Origin: an uncultured Acidobacteriota bacterium
GTDB lineage: Bacteria; Acidobacteriota; Terriglobia; Bryobacterales; Bryobacteraceae
Length of the DNA stretch: 64,000 nucleotides
Assembly (NCBI GenBank): GCA_902826685.1
Contig: CADEFT010000007.1
Span: 147,581-211,580 of the forward strand
Reading direction: 5' to 3'
Shown one piece after another: positions 51,081 to 60,396 of the stretch. A program made the translations under genes and the position numbers. The first letter of the stretch is position 1. The number at the start of each line of letters is the position of its first letter. The notes beneath the pieces are model-generated. The model was not told the origin of the DNA, searched no databases, and worked only from the letters and a program-made list of their open reading frames with translations.

Positions 51081-51515
51081 TTAGCTCGGATTGACGCGCG
51101 TCGTCCAGCGGGCCACCAACTGCCAACCCGATCCCCGCTGCACCCAGGTTTGCAACATCGTGAGATGGTTATCGGCCTTCTTGCCGGCGTTGTCGACGGA
51201 ATAGAGCGCCTTGCAGGTGAGCACCGCCGTCTTACCGTAAACGGTGATCTTGACGGCGCTGAACTCGATCTTCTCGTAATTGGAAACGTCGGCCGGACGC
51301 ATGGTGGCGGCGATGTGCTGGGCCTTGGTCTCGGTCATACCGTTGGAATGGCTGTAAACGATTTCGTCGCCCAGCAGCTTTTCCAGAGCCGCTTTGTCCT
51401 TCTTCATCTGGGCCTGGGCCAGATCCTGCGCGGCCTTGAGCACGGCCTTGTCGGCGGCGCTATCGGCGGCCACGGCCATGGCGGCCGCGGCCATCAGAAA
51501 TCCGAAGAGCTTCAT
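51081..51515 (-). CDS. Secreted DUF4440/SnoaL-like protein
   Basis: A 144-residue protein with a signal peptide (MKLFGFLMAAAAMAVAADS) and an NTF2-like domain: VLKAAQDLAQAQMKKDKAAL, EIVYSHSNGMTETKAQHIAA, and VLTCKALYSVDN followed by LTMLQTWVQRGSGWQLVAR. The His-Ser pair and GMTETK loop are typical of DUF4440. The fold can be an enzyme or simply bind ligands; role unknown. TAAGCT (51523-51528) lies 7 nt before the ATG with only a C-run between, so no ribosome site is present. Confidence 0.82.
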   Translation of the reverse strand: MKLFGFLMAAAAMAVAADSAADKAVLKAAQDLAQAQMKKDKAALEKLLGDEIVYSHSNGMTETKAQHIAATMRPADVSNYEKIEFSAVKITVYGKTAVLTCKALYSVDNAGKKADNHLTMLQTWVQRGSGWQLVARWTTRVNPS

Positions 51516-51535
51516 GGGGGATAGCTTATCGCACC

Positions 51536-53317
51536 TCAGCCGCGCTTTTGTTCGAGCTCGGCCCAGCGCTCATAGAGCTGGTCGACTAACAGCTGCGCCT
51601 GTTGGAGTGCGCCGATCGCTTTCTGAAGGCTGTGCGGATCGCTCGATATGGCCGGATCCTCGAGCGCGCCGCGGCAGGCCCCGAGTGTCCGTTCGGCCTC
51701 GTCCACACGCTGTTCAATGGTTTCGTAGTCGCGCGCGTCGAGATAAGACAGCTTCTTTTTCGAAGCCGGCGCCGGCGCGGCCGAAGGAGCGGGCTGCTGC
51801 TGCCTGTCTCTTGCCTTGCGGCGCTCCTGCTGCCACATGTCCCATTGGGTGAAATCGGCGAAGTGTCCGGCGCCGCCCGAGCCATCGAGGCCGAGCACGG
51901 TGGTCGAAACCCGGTCGAGCAGGTAGCGGTCGTGGGTGATCAGCACCAGCGCGCCGGGAAACTCGATGAGGCTCTCTTCCAGGATTTCGAGCGTGGGAAT
52001 GTCGAGATCGTTGGTGGGCTCATCGAGCAGCAGGACGTCGGCGGGTTCCAGCATCAGGCGGGCGATGAGCACACGGGCGCGCTCGCCGCCCGAAAGGCGG
52101 CCCACGGGTTGGACGAGTTGTTCGGAAGTGAACAGAAAGCGCGCCGCCCAGGAAGCCACGTGCAGCACACGGCCACGGTAGATCACCGAATCGCCATCGG
52201 GGGCGAGCGCACGGCGCAGGCTGAGTTCCGGATCGAGGACGCGCTTCTGATCGAAGTAGACCATGCGCAACTGGTCGGCGCGGCGAACGGTTCCCGCAGC
52301 CGGCTCCATTTCGTTCATCATCATGCGCATGAGGGTGGTCTTCCCGCTGCCGTTGGGGCCCACCAGTCCGGCACGCGTGCCGGGCGTCAGCACGAAGTCG
52401 AGATTCTCAAACAGCGTGCGGCCGCCAAGCTGGCAGGAAACGCCTTCGAGTTCAATCAGCCGTTTCGTCTTTCGTTCGGTGGCGTTGAAATCGATGCCGG
52501 CGGTGGCGGTGCGGGCGCGGGACTCCAGGTCGCTCAGCTCGCCGATAAGCTCATTGGCCTTGGCGATGCGCGCCTTCGATTTGGTGGTACGCGCCTTGGG
52601 GCCGCGGCGGAGCCAGTCCATCTCGATACGGACACGGTTTTCGAGCGCCTCCTGACGCTTGTTCTGCGCGTGCAGGTAGTCGCCTTTCTTTTCAAGAAAC
52701 GTGCTGTAGTTGCCGGCGGCGCGAAACAGTCCGGCCGGATAAGCGCGATTGAGCTCCATCACCTGGGTGGCGACGTTTTCGAGAAAGTAGCGGTCGTGGC
52801 TGACGATTACGCTTGCAAACGGAGCCGATTCGAGCAGCTTTTCGAGCCAGTCGATGCCGGCGAGATCGAGGTGGTTGGTGGGCTCATCGAGAAGAAGCAG
52901 GTCGGGGTTCTGGACCAGCGCTTCAACGATCGCCAGACGCTTGAGCCAGCCGCCGGAGAAGGTATCGGCGCGGGCCTGGGGATCGAGAAAGCCTCCGCGT
53001 CCGAGCCATTCGAGAGTGCTGGCGGCGCCCGCGTTCTCTCCTGCAGGCTGGCCGACGATGGAAGCGACGGTAGCGCCCGGGGGAAACGAAGGATTCTGAT
53101 GGACGGAGACGCGGCGCGCGCCCTTGCGCATGGCAACCTCACCGGAATCGGCCTCGCGGTGTCCGGTCAGAATGTCGATGAGCGTCGATTTTCCCGCACC
53201 GTTGGGACCGATCAGGCCAATGCGATCGCCATCTGAGACGGTAAAGGAAACGCCCGTAAACAAAGGCTGCAAACCATGCGATTTCGTCAGGTTTTGGGCG
53301 TTGAGAATGAGAGGCAA
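51536..53317 (-). CDS. uup: ABC-F ATPase, Uup type
   Basis: A 593-residue soluble protein with two ABC ATPase domains and no membrane segments. First domain: GLIGPNGAGKSTLIDILTG, FSGGWLKRLAIVEAL, LLLLDEPTNHLDLAGIDWL. A charged linker follows (RRGPKARTTKSKARIAKANE), the P-site signature of ABC-F. Second domain: GLVGPNGSGKTTLMRMMMN, GRLSGGERARVLIARLML, DVLLLDEPTNDLDIPTLEIL. The C-terminal coiled coil (KKKLSYLDARDYETIEQRVD onwards) is the Uup DNA-binding type. ABC-F proteins act on ribosomes and Uup also in DNA-intermediate processing. TTG at 53317 begins the standard first strand and follows TTTAAT by 5 nt. Confidence 0.92.
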   Translation of the reverse strand: MPLILNAQNLTKSHGLQPLFTGVSFTVSDGDRIGLIGPNGAGKSTLIDILTGHREADSGEVAMRKGARRVSVHQNPSFPPGATVASIVGQPAGENAGAASTLEWLGRGGFLDPQARADTFSGGWLKRLAIVEALVQNPDLLLLDEPTNHLDLAGIDWLEKLLESAPFASVIVSHDRYFLENVATQVMELNRAYPAGLFRAAGNYSTFLEKKGDYLHAQNKRQEALENRVRIEMDWLRRGPKARTTKSKARIAKANELIGELSDLESRARTATAGIDFNATERKTKRLIELEGVSCQLGGRTLFENLDFVLTPGTRAGLVGPNGSGKTTLMRMMMNEMEPAAGTVRRADQLRMVYFDQKRVLDPELSLRRALAPDGDSVIYRGRVLHVASWAARFLFTSEQLVQPVGRLSGGERARVLIARLMLEPADVLLLDEPTNDLDIPTLEILEESLIEFPGALVLITHDRYLLDRVSTTVLGLDGSGGAGHFADFTQWDMWQQERRKARDRQQQPAPSAAPAPASKKKLSYLDARDYETIEQRVDEAERTLGACRGALEDPAISSDPHSLQKAIGALQQAQLLVDQLYERWAELEQKRG

Positions 53318-53382
53318 TCTCCATTAAAGCATTAGCGGCGCGGGCTCAAGGCGGTGCCGGTGCGGCCGATGAGAGAAACAGC

Positions 53383-54606
53383 ATGTCCACACTGATCAGG
53401 ATCGAACGGGAAGCCAACTCCGGTGAGCTTGAAGCGCAGGACCGGCACAATTTGCGTGTGGCGGCGACGGCGATGGAAATCGCCCGCAAACTGCGGTGGA
53501 GCGATTACAAGCGGCTTGCACTGGCGCATGCCAGCGGCGAGCATCATTCGACTTCGTACTCGAGCGGGACGACGTACTGGGAGCGGGTGATCCGCGACGT
53601 CAACTCGCAGAGCAAGATTCCGGTGCGCGCGGCGAACCTGCATATGGAAACCGAGGCCCGTGAGCTGAGCCAGGTAATCGAAATGTCGTGCCTGATCGCC
53701 AAGCGGTGGGAAGCGGCGCCTGAAGACCTGATCATGTGGGCGGAGATTCAGAACGAGATCGATCAGCGGGTGAAGGATGGGCTTTTCGACGAGCGGCACG
53801 TACATGTTCTACGCCAGCGCGGACAAGCGGGCGCGGAACTGATTCAGCAGGTCGTCAATACCTTGCCGGTGTTCCCCACGATCGCTTTGCAGGCGATGCA
53901 GATCGCCTCCGATCCCATGGCGGCGGGCAGAAAGCTCGAAGAGACGGTGAATTCCGACGCCGTGCTGGCGGGCGAGATTCTACGCGCGGCGAATTCGCCC
54001 GCCTACGGAGTCAAGAGTCCGATCACCACCATCCGGCAGGCGGTGCTGCTGATCGGAATGGGGGAGGCATGCCGCGTCATTGCGGCGTCGTTGTTCCGTC
54101 CCATGTTTCAGGCGCCGGCGCTGCGGCCGTTGTGGAACCATTCGCTTGAAGTGGCGCGGCTGGCCGAAGCCTGCGCTCGTCTGGCCAACCAGGGCGATCC
54201 GGAGGAGGCGTTTCTGGCGGGCCTGATGCACGATATTGGCCGGCTGGCGATGCTGAAAACGCCGCCGGAAATGCAGTCCCGCATCAAGGCCCTGACGGAT
54301 TTGGGTTGCGATCCGCTGTTTGCCGAGATGATGATGTTTGGCTTCGATCACTGCGCCGCGGGCACTCAGGTTCTGCGGTCCTGGCAGATTCCGCAGCCGA
54401 TACTGGAAGCCGTGGCGGCGCATCACGCCCCGGAACGTTCCGATTCCGTTCTCGCCAGCCAACTTTACCTGGCCGAATGCTGGGCGCAGGGCATGGAAGA
54501 CCTGCCGTCCACGCGCCGGCTGCAATCGGCCATGGATCGCGCCGGACTAAGGCCGGAGCATCAGAATCTGCTGCCGCAGGTGGAGACCATCTCGGCCTGG
54601 CACTAG
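53383..54606 (+). CDS. HDOD-domain signalling protein
   Basis: A 407-residue protein. The first 150 residues are helical (LRVAATAMEIARKLRWSDYK) without a named domain. An HDOD domain follows at about 155-350: NTLPVFPTIALQAMQIASDP, SPITTIRQAVLLIGMGEACR, and the HD-type AFLAGLMHDIGRLAMLKTPP, AVAAHHAPERSDS. HDOD proteins act in regulation and stress control, often without catalytic activity. GAGAGAAACAGC lies before the ATG. It is divergent from the ABC-F gene. Confidence 0.85.
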   Translation: MSTLIRIEREANSGELEAQDRHNLRVAATAMEIARKLRWSDYKRLALAHASGEHHSTSYSSGTTYWERVIRDVNSQSKIPVRAANLHMETEARELSQVIEMSCLIAKRWEAAPEDLIMWAEIQNEIDQRVKDGLFDERHVHVLRQRGQAGAELIQQVVNTLPVFPTIALQAMQIASDPMAAGRKLEETVNSDAVLAGEILRAANSPAYGVKSPITTIRQAVLLIGMGEACRVIAASLFRPMFQAPALRPLWNHSLEVARLAEACARLANQGDPEEAFLAGLMHDIGRLAMLKTPPEMQSRIKALTDLGCDPLFAEMMMFGFDHCAAGTQVLRSWQIPQPILEAVAAHHAPERSDSVLASQLYLAECWAQGMEDLPSTRRLQSAMDRAGLRPEHQNLLPQVETISAWH

Positions 54607-54619
54607 CCCGGGCGGGGGA

Positions 54620-55069
54620 CTATTCGGAATCGGTGAGGTTGTAGTAGAGATCGCGGTCGGGAACCTGCGGCAGCTCTTCGGCCAGCAGGCTTTCTTCAGT
54701 GATCTCTTCTTCCACCGGATCGGTCCGCCGCTGCCTTTCGATGGCCAGCATAATCACCGAGCCCACCACGGGCGTCACGAAAGGCGCGAAGGCTTCCACG
54801 CCGCCGCGCACGACGGCATAGAAATCCGGCGTGTCCAGCGCTTGAGGAGCCGCTTCGGGCTGGGTGAAGTACCAGGCGGCGAAATACGAGAGGGAAGTCG
54901 AGACGACCACCAGAAATCGTACCGCCTGCAATCCCTTGCTCAGGAAGGCCGCCACCACCCCCAACATGAGGAGGGCAAACGGCACCGGAAGAACGCCGAA
55001 GACGGCCAGCATGCGCATCATGGCGCCGGCGGCGAGCGAAACCAATAGACGAAGAGCGAGATCTGCCAT
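54620..55069 (-). CDS. Unrecognised small membrane protein
   Basis: A 149-residue protein with around four hydrophobic segments (about 5-25, 27-45, 50-68 and 92-110) and an acidic cytoplasmic tail (VEEEITEESLLAEELPQVPD). The tail ends in DRDLYYNLTDSE. AGGATC just before ATG 55069 may be a weak ribosome site. It converges with the HDOD gene. I know no family for it. Confidence 0.65.
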   Translation of the reverse strand: MADLALRLLVSLAAGAMMRMLAVFGVLPVPFALLMLGVVAAFLSKGLQAVRFLVVVSTSLSYFAAWYFTQPEAAPQALDTPDFYAVVRGGVEAFAPFVTPVVGSVIMLAIERQRRTDPVEEEITEESLLAEELPQVPDRDLYYNLTDSE

Positions 55070-55167
55070 GATCCTAGAACTCAGCCCCAGTATGCCATCG
55101 GGCAGCTTGAGCGAGCCTCAGGGATTAACCCTAGCCACGGTCCGAACTCGTCCTAGTATCCTGAGTT

Positions 55168-57547
55168 GTGCCCCTTCCACTGGCCCTGTTGCTGATGGCG
55201 GACGTCAGTTTCCACCGCCAGGTGCAGCCGATTCTGGCTGCGCGCTGCCAGGCGTGTCATGCGCAGCCTCGCGACCTTCTGCGAGCGGTTCAACCCGGCA
55301 ATGCCCTGGCAAGCAAGCTGTTCCAGATGATTCGCGGCGATCCGCCGAAGATGCCGAAAGCGGGCGCGCCGCTCGAGCCCGGCCAGATTGAAACCATCCG
55401 CCAATGGATCGAGCAGGGTGCGAAAGACGATAGCCCGGCGCCGGCGAAGTGGTGGTCGCTGCGGCCGCTGCCGGCGGTGCCGGTGCCCGGCGGCGCGGCG
55501 CATCCTATTGATGCATTTATCCGCGCGAAGCTGGCGGAAAAACGGCTGACACCGTCGCCCGAAGCCGATCGCCGGACGCTGATCCGCCGTCTGACGTTCG
55601 ATCTGCACGGGCTGCCGCCGTCGCCGGAAGAGGTGGATGCCTTCCTCGCCGACCGCGACCCGAACGCGTATGAAAAGCTGGCGGATCGCCTGCTCGCCTC
55701 GCCTCGCTACGGCGAGCGGTGGGCGCGCCACTGGCTCGATGTCGCGCACTATGGCGATACACATGGCTACGACAAGGACAAGCCGCGGCCGAACGCGTGG
55801 CCGTATCGCGACTATGTGATCGGAGCTTTTGAACGGCGATAAGCCGTACTCCCGTTTCGTCGAGGAGCAACTGGCTGGCGACGTGCTCTTTCCGGACGAT
55901 CCGGCGGCGCTCCCGGCGACGGGATTTATTGCGGCCGGGCCGTGGGACTTCGTAGGTCACCAGGAATTGCGGGAAGGGACCACCGACAAGAACATCACGC
56001 GGCTGCTCGATCGCGACGATATGGTGGCGGCCACGGTCTCCACTTTCACCAGCATGACGGCACACTGCGCCCGCTGCCACGACCACAAATTCGACCCAAT
56101 CTCGCAGGAGGATTACTACAGCCTGCAGGCGGTCTTTGCGGGCGTGGATCGCGCCGACCGCCCTTATGACGACGATCCGCTTACAAACCGGCGCCGCCAG
56201 GGGCTTTGGAAGCAGAAGCGCGAACTGTATGTAGAGCTGCAGCCGCTGCTCGACAAGGTGGAGTTCGCCTCAAGTGACGAAATCGTGGCGCTTGACGATC
56301 GGATTCAGGATGGAAAGCTGCTGCTGGCTCACCTGGGCCAGCCAAAGACGGAGACCGAGGCGGCCGAGAAGAAGCGGCTGACCGAACGCGTGGAGGGCGA
56401 TCAGCGGCGGCGCAAGGAATTGGTGGACGCCATCGTGGGCGCCGAGACTTATGCGCGCATCGACGGCATGAAGCAAACGGCGGCTCGGATCGATGAGGCC
56501 GTGGCAGCGCTGCCCCCGCCGAAGATGGTTTACGCGGGCGCCAGCTATTTCCCGGTTGTGGGCAAGTTCCGTCCGCCGCTGAACGGCCGTCCCGTTCATT
56601 TGCTGGCGCGCGGGAACGTAACGAGTCCGCTGCGCCCGGCCGTGCCTGGCGCGTTGAGTTGCCTTCCGCTTCCGGCACGATTCCCCGGGGCGGAGGACGA
56701 AGGGGCGCGGCGCGCGGCGCTGGCCCGCTGGATCGTGAACCGGGACAACGTGTTGACGTGGCGCTCGGCGGCCAATCGCGTCTGGCATCATCATTTCGGC
56801 GCGGGCATCGTCGATACGCCGAGCGATTTCGGACGCATGGGCTCCCAGCCGACCCATCCGGAACTGCTCGACTGGCTGGCGCAGTGGTTTCGCGATGAGG
56901 CGGCGGGGTCGCTCAAGAAGTTGCACCGGCTGATCGTGACCAGCGCCACCTACCGGCAATCGTCGAAGCCGCGCGCGGCGGAGTCGGCGGCCGATGCCGA
57001 GAACCGCCTGTTGTGGCGCATGAACCGCACCAGGCTCGATGCCGAGACCGTGCGCGATTCGGTGCTGGCGGTGGCGGGCAAACTTGATCTCACGGCCGGC
57101 GGTCCACCGGTACGCCTGTTTTCCTTCAAGGACGACCACTCGCCGGTGTACGACTATTCGCGATTCGACGCCGATTCCCCGGGCGCTTACCGGCGCAGCA
57201 TCTACCGCTTCATCGTCCGCAGCGCCCCCGATCCCTTCATGGACCGGCTGGATTGTCCGGACGCCTCGCTGCTGACGCCGAAACGCAATACGACGCTGAC
57301 GGCGATACAGGCGCTCGCTTTGCGGAACAATCCGTTCATGGTGCGCATGGCCGAGCATACCGCCGCGCGTGTCCGCGCCTTGGCCGGCGGCCTGGATCGT
57401 CAGGCCGCCAGCCTCGGGCGGCTGCTTTTCGAGCGCCACTTTACGGATGAAGAAGCCCGCCAGTATGGAGACTATGCCCGCCGGCACGGCCTCGAAAATC
57501 TGGCCCGGCTTCTGTTCAACACCAACGAGTTTCTATTCGCCGATTAG
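55168..57547 (+). pseudogene. PSD1/DUF1549-DUF1553 Planctomycete-type cytochrome, frameshifted
   Basis: A cytochrome-domain protein of the PSCyt1-PSCyt2-PSD1 type, about 795 residues in two frames. First frame (55168-55842): short signal, heme motif CQACH near residue 27, then DUF1549 (PIDAFIRAKLAEKRLTPSPE, RRLTFDLHGLPPSPEEVDAF, YGERWARHWLDVAHYGDTHG). It breaks at TTTT (55827-55830): the second frame continues with NGDKPYSRFVEEQLAGDVLF without loss of sense, so one extra base is enough. The second frame holds another CARCHDHKFDPISQEDYY and DUF1553 (LTWRSAANRVWHHHFGAGIV, GGSLKKLHRLIVTSATYRQS-like), complete to the stop. The usual DUF1501 partner is absent. GTG start; TAGTAT lies 8 nt upstream. 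Confidence 0.85.
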
Positions 57548-58116
57548 GCCGCCGGCTTGCGGAATCGCAGGGCGGCGGCAAAGGCCAACGCGGTTCCGAG
57601 CAGGGTCAGTGTCCCTGGCTCCGGTGTGAGAAAGCCGCGGATTTCACCGCCACCGAACGTAGTGGTGTGGATGTTGAGATAGGCGCGCCCGGCGTTCATG
57701 CCCGCCAGGAAAACGGCAAAGGCGGAGGCCGTGGTGCCGCCGTTGGCGGTGATGAACGCGGGATTATAGGATGACGCCAGCGTCATGTCGAAGGTCTGGT
57801 CGTACGCTCCCGAAGTGACACCCGACGGGAATCCGGCGAAGGTGGGCGTGGTGGTGGTTACGCCGGCCGTTCCCGCCGTTGGATCGGCCGTACAGCAATG
57901 GATGTGCGCGACGGTGACGGTGCCGGTGAGCCCCGAGAAACTGGTGACCAGGCGCATGGTTTGCGCAATGTCATCCACGAAGACCAAGGCGGTTCCGGTT
58001 CCGGGCGAGGCGTTGGGCGGCGCTTCGGCCGGCCCCGACAGGGTAACGTTGAACACCGTGGCGCCGAAAGATGCGCCGGTGAAAAGGATTGTAGCGAGCA
58101 GAGTTTGAGCGAGCAT
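57544..58116 (-). CDS. CHRD-domain protein with PEP-CTERM sorting signal
   Basis: A 190-residue secreted protein. Signal MLAQTLLATILFTGASFGA, then a CHRD-type domain (VFNVTLSGPAEAPPNASPGT, AHIHCCTADPTAGTAGV, YLNIHTTTFGGGEIRGFL) and a C-terminal PEP-CTERM signal (TPEPGTLTLLGTALAFAAAL plus a basic RFRKP). CHRD domains occur in chordin and bacterial surface proteins and may bind carbohydrates or metals. Exosortase would cleave the PEP signal. AGGAGG lies 3 nt before the ATG at 58116, which decides the start. It overlaps the PSD1 stop by 4 nt, convergent. Confidence 0.88.
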   Translation of the reverse strand: MLAQTLLATILFTGASFGATVFNVTLSGPAEAPPNASPGTGTALVFVDDIAQTMRLVTSFSGLTGTVTVAHIHCCTADPTAGTAGVTTTTPTFAGFPSGVTSGAYDQTFDMTLASSYNPAFITANGGTTASAFAVFLAGMNAGRAYLNIHTTTFGGGEIRGFLTPEPGTLTLLGTALAFAAALRFRKPAA

Positions 58117-58538
58117 GGAGCCTCCTGAAAGTGACCGTTGTGACGGCCGGAGGCAGTTTATCACACAGACAAAACGTGGCGAGGATCTTCGTTGATACGC
58201 TGGCTCCGCCTCCCCCTCCAGCGGAGCAGCCTCGAGAATTCGCTTCGAAGCGGCCAGTTTTTTTCGATTTGTCGTTTCTCACCGCGAAAGCCATAAATGG
58301 GGCCAGCACAAAGCGCTCATGGCAGGCCAGACGCCGGCCCGGGAAACCGGGCGACGATCGCGATCCGCGAGCCCAGCCGAACTGGCCGTGGTGTTCTCCA
58401 TTCGATGGGGCACAGGGTCTGGACTCGACGGGTGGACGGCGAATGACGACACCGGCTCAAATGTCGATGCCCACGGCACGGCTTCCCGGCCTTAGCCTAC
58501 ATGGCCGCCGGCGGTCGCACATGCGAGTTGCGCGAGAA
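58117..58538. other. Gap of about 420 nt with no supported gene
   Basis: No frame here looks like a protein of known type. A 7-bp inverted repeat (GCTCCGC/GCGGAGC, 58203-58227) and a perfect 12-bp palindrome CGCTTCGAAGCG (58241-58252), followed at 58257-58263 by a T-run, are visible. They could form a weak plus-strand terminator, but no plus-strand gene ends nearby. The gap holds the promoter of the PEP-CTERM gene. Confidence 0.5.
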
Positions 58539-59969
58539 CTACGCTGTGCCGCCAACCGTCATCCGGTCCACCTTAATGGTGGGGATACCCACGCCGACCG
58601 GTACGCTTTGTCCATCCTTGCCACAGATGCCCACGCCCTCGTCGAGCTTCAAATCGTTGCCGACCATGCTCACGTGTTTGAGCGACTCGGGGCCGTTGCC
58701 GATCAGCGACGCACCGCGCACGGGCCTGGTCAACTGTCCGTCTTCGATGAGATAGCTTTCGGTGGCGGAAAACACGAAATTGCCGCTGGTGATATCGACC
58801 TGGCCGCCGCCGAACGACACGCAGTAGATGCCTTTGGCGACGCTGCGAATGATTTCCTGGGGGTCGCTTTCCCCGGCCAGCATGTAAGTGTTGGTCATGC
58901 GCGGCATGGGGATGTGTTTGTAGCTTTCGCGCCTTCCATTACCGGTGGCCTGGCGGCCCATGATGCGGCTCGATAGCCGGTCCTGCAGGTAGCCGCGCAG
59001 CACTCCGTTTTCGATGAGCACGTTGTTCTGGGTGGGGGCACCTTCATCGTCGACGTTCAGGGAACCGCGTCTGTTGAGGAGGGTGCCGTCGTCGACCACG
59101 GTACACAAGGGGCTCGCCACCGGCTGTCCGATCCGTCCGCTAAAAGCCGAGACGCCCTTGCGGTTGAAGTCGGCTTCCAGGCCATGGCCGACGGCTTCAT
59201 GCAGCAGAATGCCGGGCCAACCGGGGCCGAGCACGACCGTGGTTTCCCCGGCCGGAGTTTCCACGGCTCCCAGTTGCACGATGGCCTGGCGTACCGCCTC
59301 GCGCGCGAAGTATTCCGGCGTCTTCTGTTCGAGGAAGAATTCGAACGGCACGCGGCCGCCGCCTCCCTGATAGCCCTGTTCGGGGCGCTTGTTTTCGTCC
59401 TGGGCGAGGACGGACACGCTCAGCCGCGCCATGGGCTGCGTGTCGAAGCTGAGCACGCCTTCGCTGGTTGCCACCAGAACGTGCTTGACCGAATCGGTGT
59501 AGGTGGCCTGGACCTGAAAGACTCTCGGGTCGGCCGACCGGGCGGCCTCGTCGGCGCGCTTGACCAGTTTCACGCGCTCACTGAGACTGGCTTCGGCGGG
59601 CAGGCGGGCGAGGGTGTAGAGATCCCGTTTGCCGGCGAGCGAAAAGCCGTCGCTGGTTACAGTGGCCGGACCGGAGGCGATGCAGGCGGCGACACGGGCG
59701 GCCTGCAGCATACGTTCGGCGCTGAGGTCGTCGGTATAGGCGTAGCCGGTTTTCTCGCCGGACAGGACGCGCACGCCGGCGCCCAGGGAAACTCCCTGCG
59801 TCGCACTTTTCACGATCGACTCGTCGAGGCTGATCGAGGTCGTCTCTAGATATTCGAAGTAGACATCGGCGTAATCGCCGCCGGCCGACAAGGCTTCCGC
59901 CAGGTAGCGTTCCAGGTCGCGTTCGGCGAGCTGAAACCGGCGGGCGAAGAAAGAATCCTTCAGTCCCAT
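58539..59969 (-). CDS. tldD: Metalloprotease TldD
   Basis: A 476-residue TldD of normal length. ADVYFEYLETTSISLDES is the family N-terminal strand, and the zinc motif is LLHEAVGHGLEADFNRKG near residue 260 (HExxxH). Later blocks RGSLNVDDEGAPTQNNVLI and RQATGNGRRESYKHIPMPRM are standard. With TldE it processes modified peptides; no tldE is in the window. TACCCT (59976-59981) is 6 nt before the ATG, no Shine-Dalgarno. Intact. Confidence 0.95.
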   Translation of the reverse strand: MGLKDSFFARRFQLAERDLERYLAEALSAGGDYADVYFEYLETTSISLDESIVKSATQGVSLGAGVRVLSGEKTGYAYTDDLSAERMLQAARVAACIASGPATVTSDGFSLAGKRDLYTLARLPAEASLSERVKLVKRADEAARSADPRVFQVQATYTDSVKHVLVATSEGVLSFDTQPMARLSVSVLAQDENKRPEQGYQGGGGRVPFEFFLEQKTPEYFAREAVRQAIVQLGAVETPAGETTVVLGPGWPGILLHEAVGHGLEADFNRKGVSAFSGRIGQPVASPLCTVVDDGTLLNRRGSLNVDDEGAPTQNNVLIENGVLRGYLQDRLSSRIMGRQATGNGRRESYKHIPMPRMTNTYMLAGESDPQEIIRSVAKGIYCVSFGGGQVDITSGNFVFSATESYLIEDGQLTRPVRGASLIGNGPESLKHVSMVGNDLKLDEGVGICGKDGQSVPVGVGIPTIKVDRMTVGGTA

Positions 59970-60035
59970 AGCTTCAGGGTAGCGTAGTTGGGCGGAAGAG
60001 CCTTTCGCTCAGGCGTGGTAGAATACTAGAAACAA

Positions 60036-60371
60036 ATGAAGAAGTTCTTGTTTTGGGAGTACCGGCGAGGATCGTTGCAGTACGACGTCATGGTGGCTCT
60101 CATTCTGGCCTTCATCTTCCTTTCGCCGCGCGCTCTCTTCCGCGATCAGCCGCGGGCAAGCAACATCGCCATGCTGCCGGGCGAGCACGGCAAGCTTCAG
60201 TTCTGGCTCGAGCCCGAACTGCTGACTTCCCTGCCCGCGGGACAGCGCCTTGAACGCGCCAACCAGTTGCTTCGGCACCGCACCGGCAAATCGAGCCAGG
60301 TTACGCGGCTCGAACCTATCTTCGACTCCGAGCAGGAGATCAAAGGCTTCATGGCCTACGCAACGGAGTAG
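60036..60371 (+). CDS. Unrecognised single-pass membrane protein
   Basis: A 111-residue protein with a conserved-looking N terminus (MKKFLFWEYRRGSLQYDVMV), one membrane helix at about 18-33 (VMVALILAFIFLSPRALF), and a soluble C-terminal part (LQFWLEPELLTSLPAGQRLE then GKSSQVTRLEPIFDSEQEI). No family known to me. TAGAAT (60019-60024) lies 11 nt before ATG, so its leader is probably only a few bases. A LolA-like gene starts 25 nt after its stop, suggesting an operon. Confidence 0.7.
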   Translation: MKKFLFWEYRRGSLQYDVMVALILAFIFLSPRALFRDQPRASNIAMLPGEHGKLQFWLEPELLTSLPAGQRLERANQLLRHRTGKSSQVTRLEPIFDSEQEIKGFMAYATE

Positions 60372-60396
60372 GCCGGGGCGGCATCCACTGATTAGA

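Noticed and set aside
55826..55835. Programmed ribosomal frameshift in the PSD1 gene
   Set aside because: A +1 shift would be needed at GCT TTT G with no stop-codon stimulator as in prfB; family members are single-frame, so indel or read error is more likely.
58241..58263. Palindrome plus T-run as a terminator
   Set aside because: No plus-strand gene ends within several hundred bases and the stem would be only 4 bp with a small loop.
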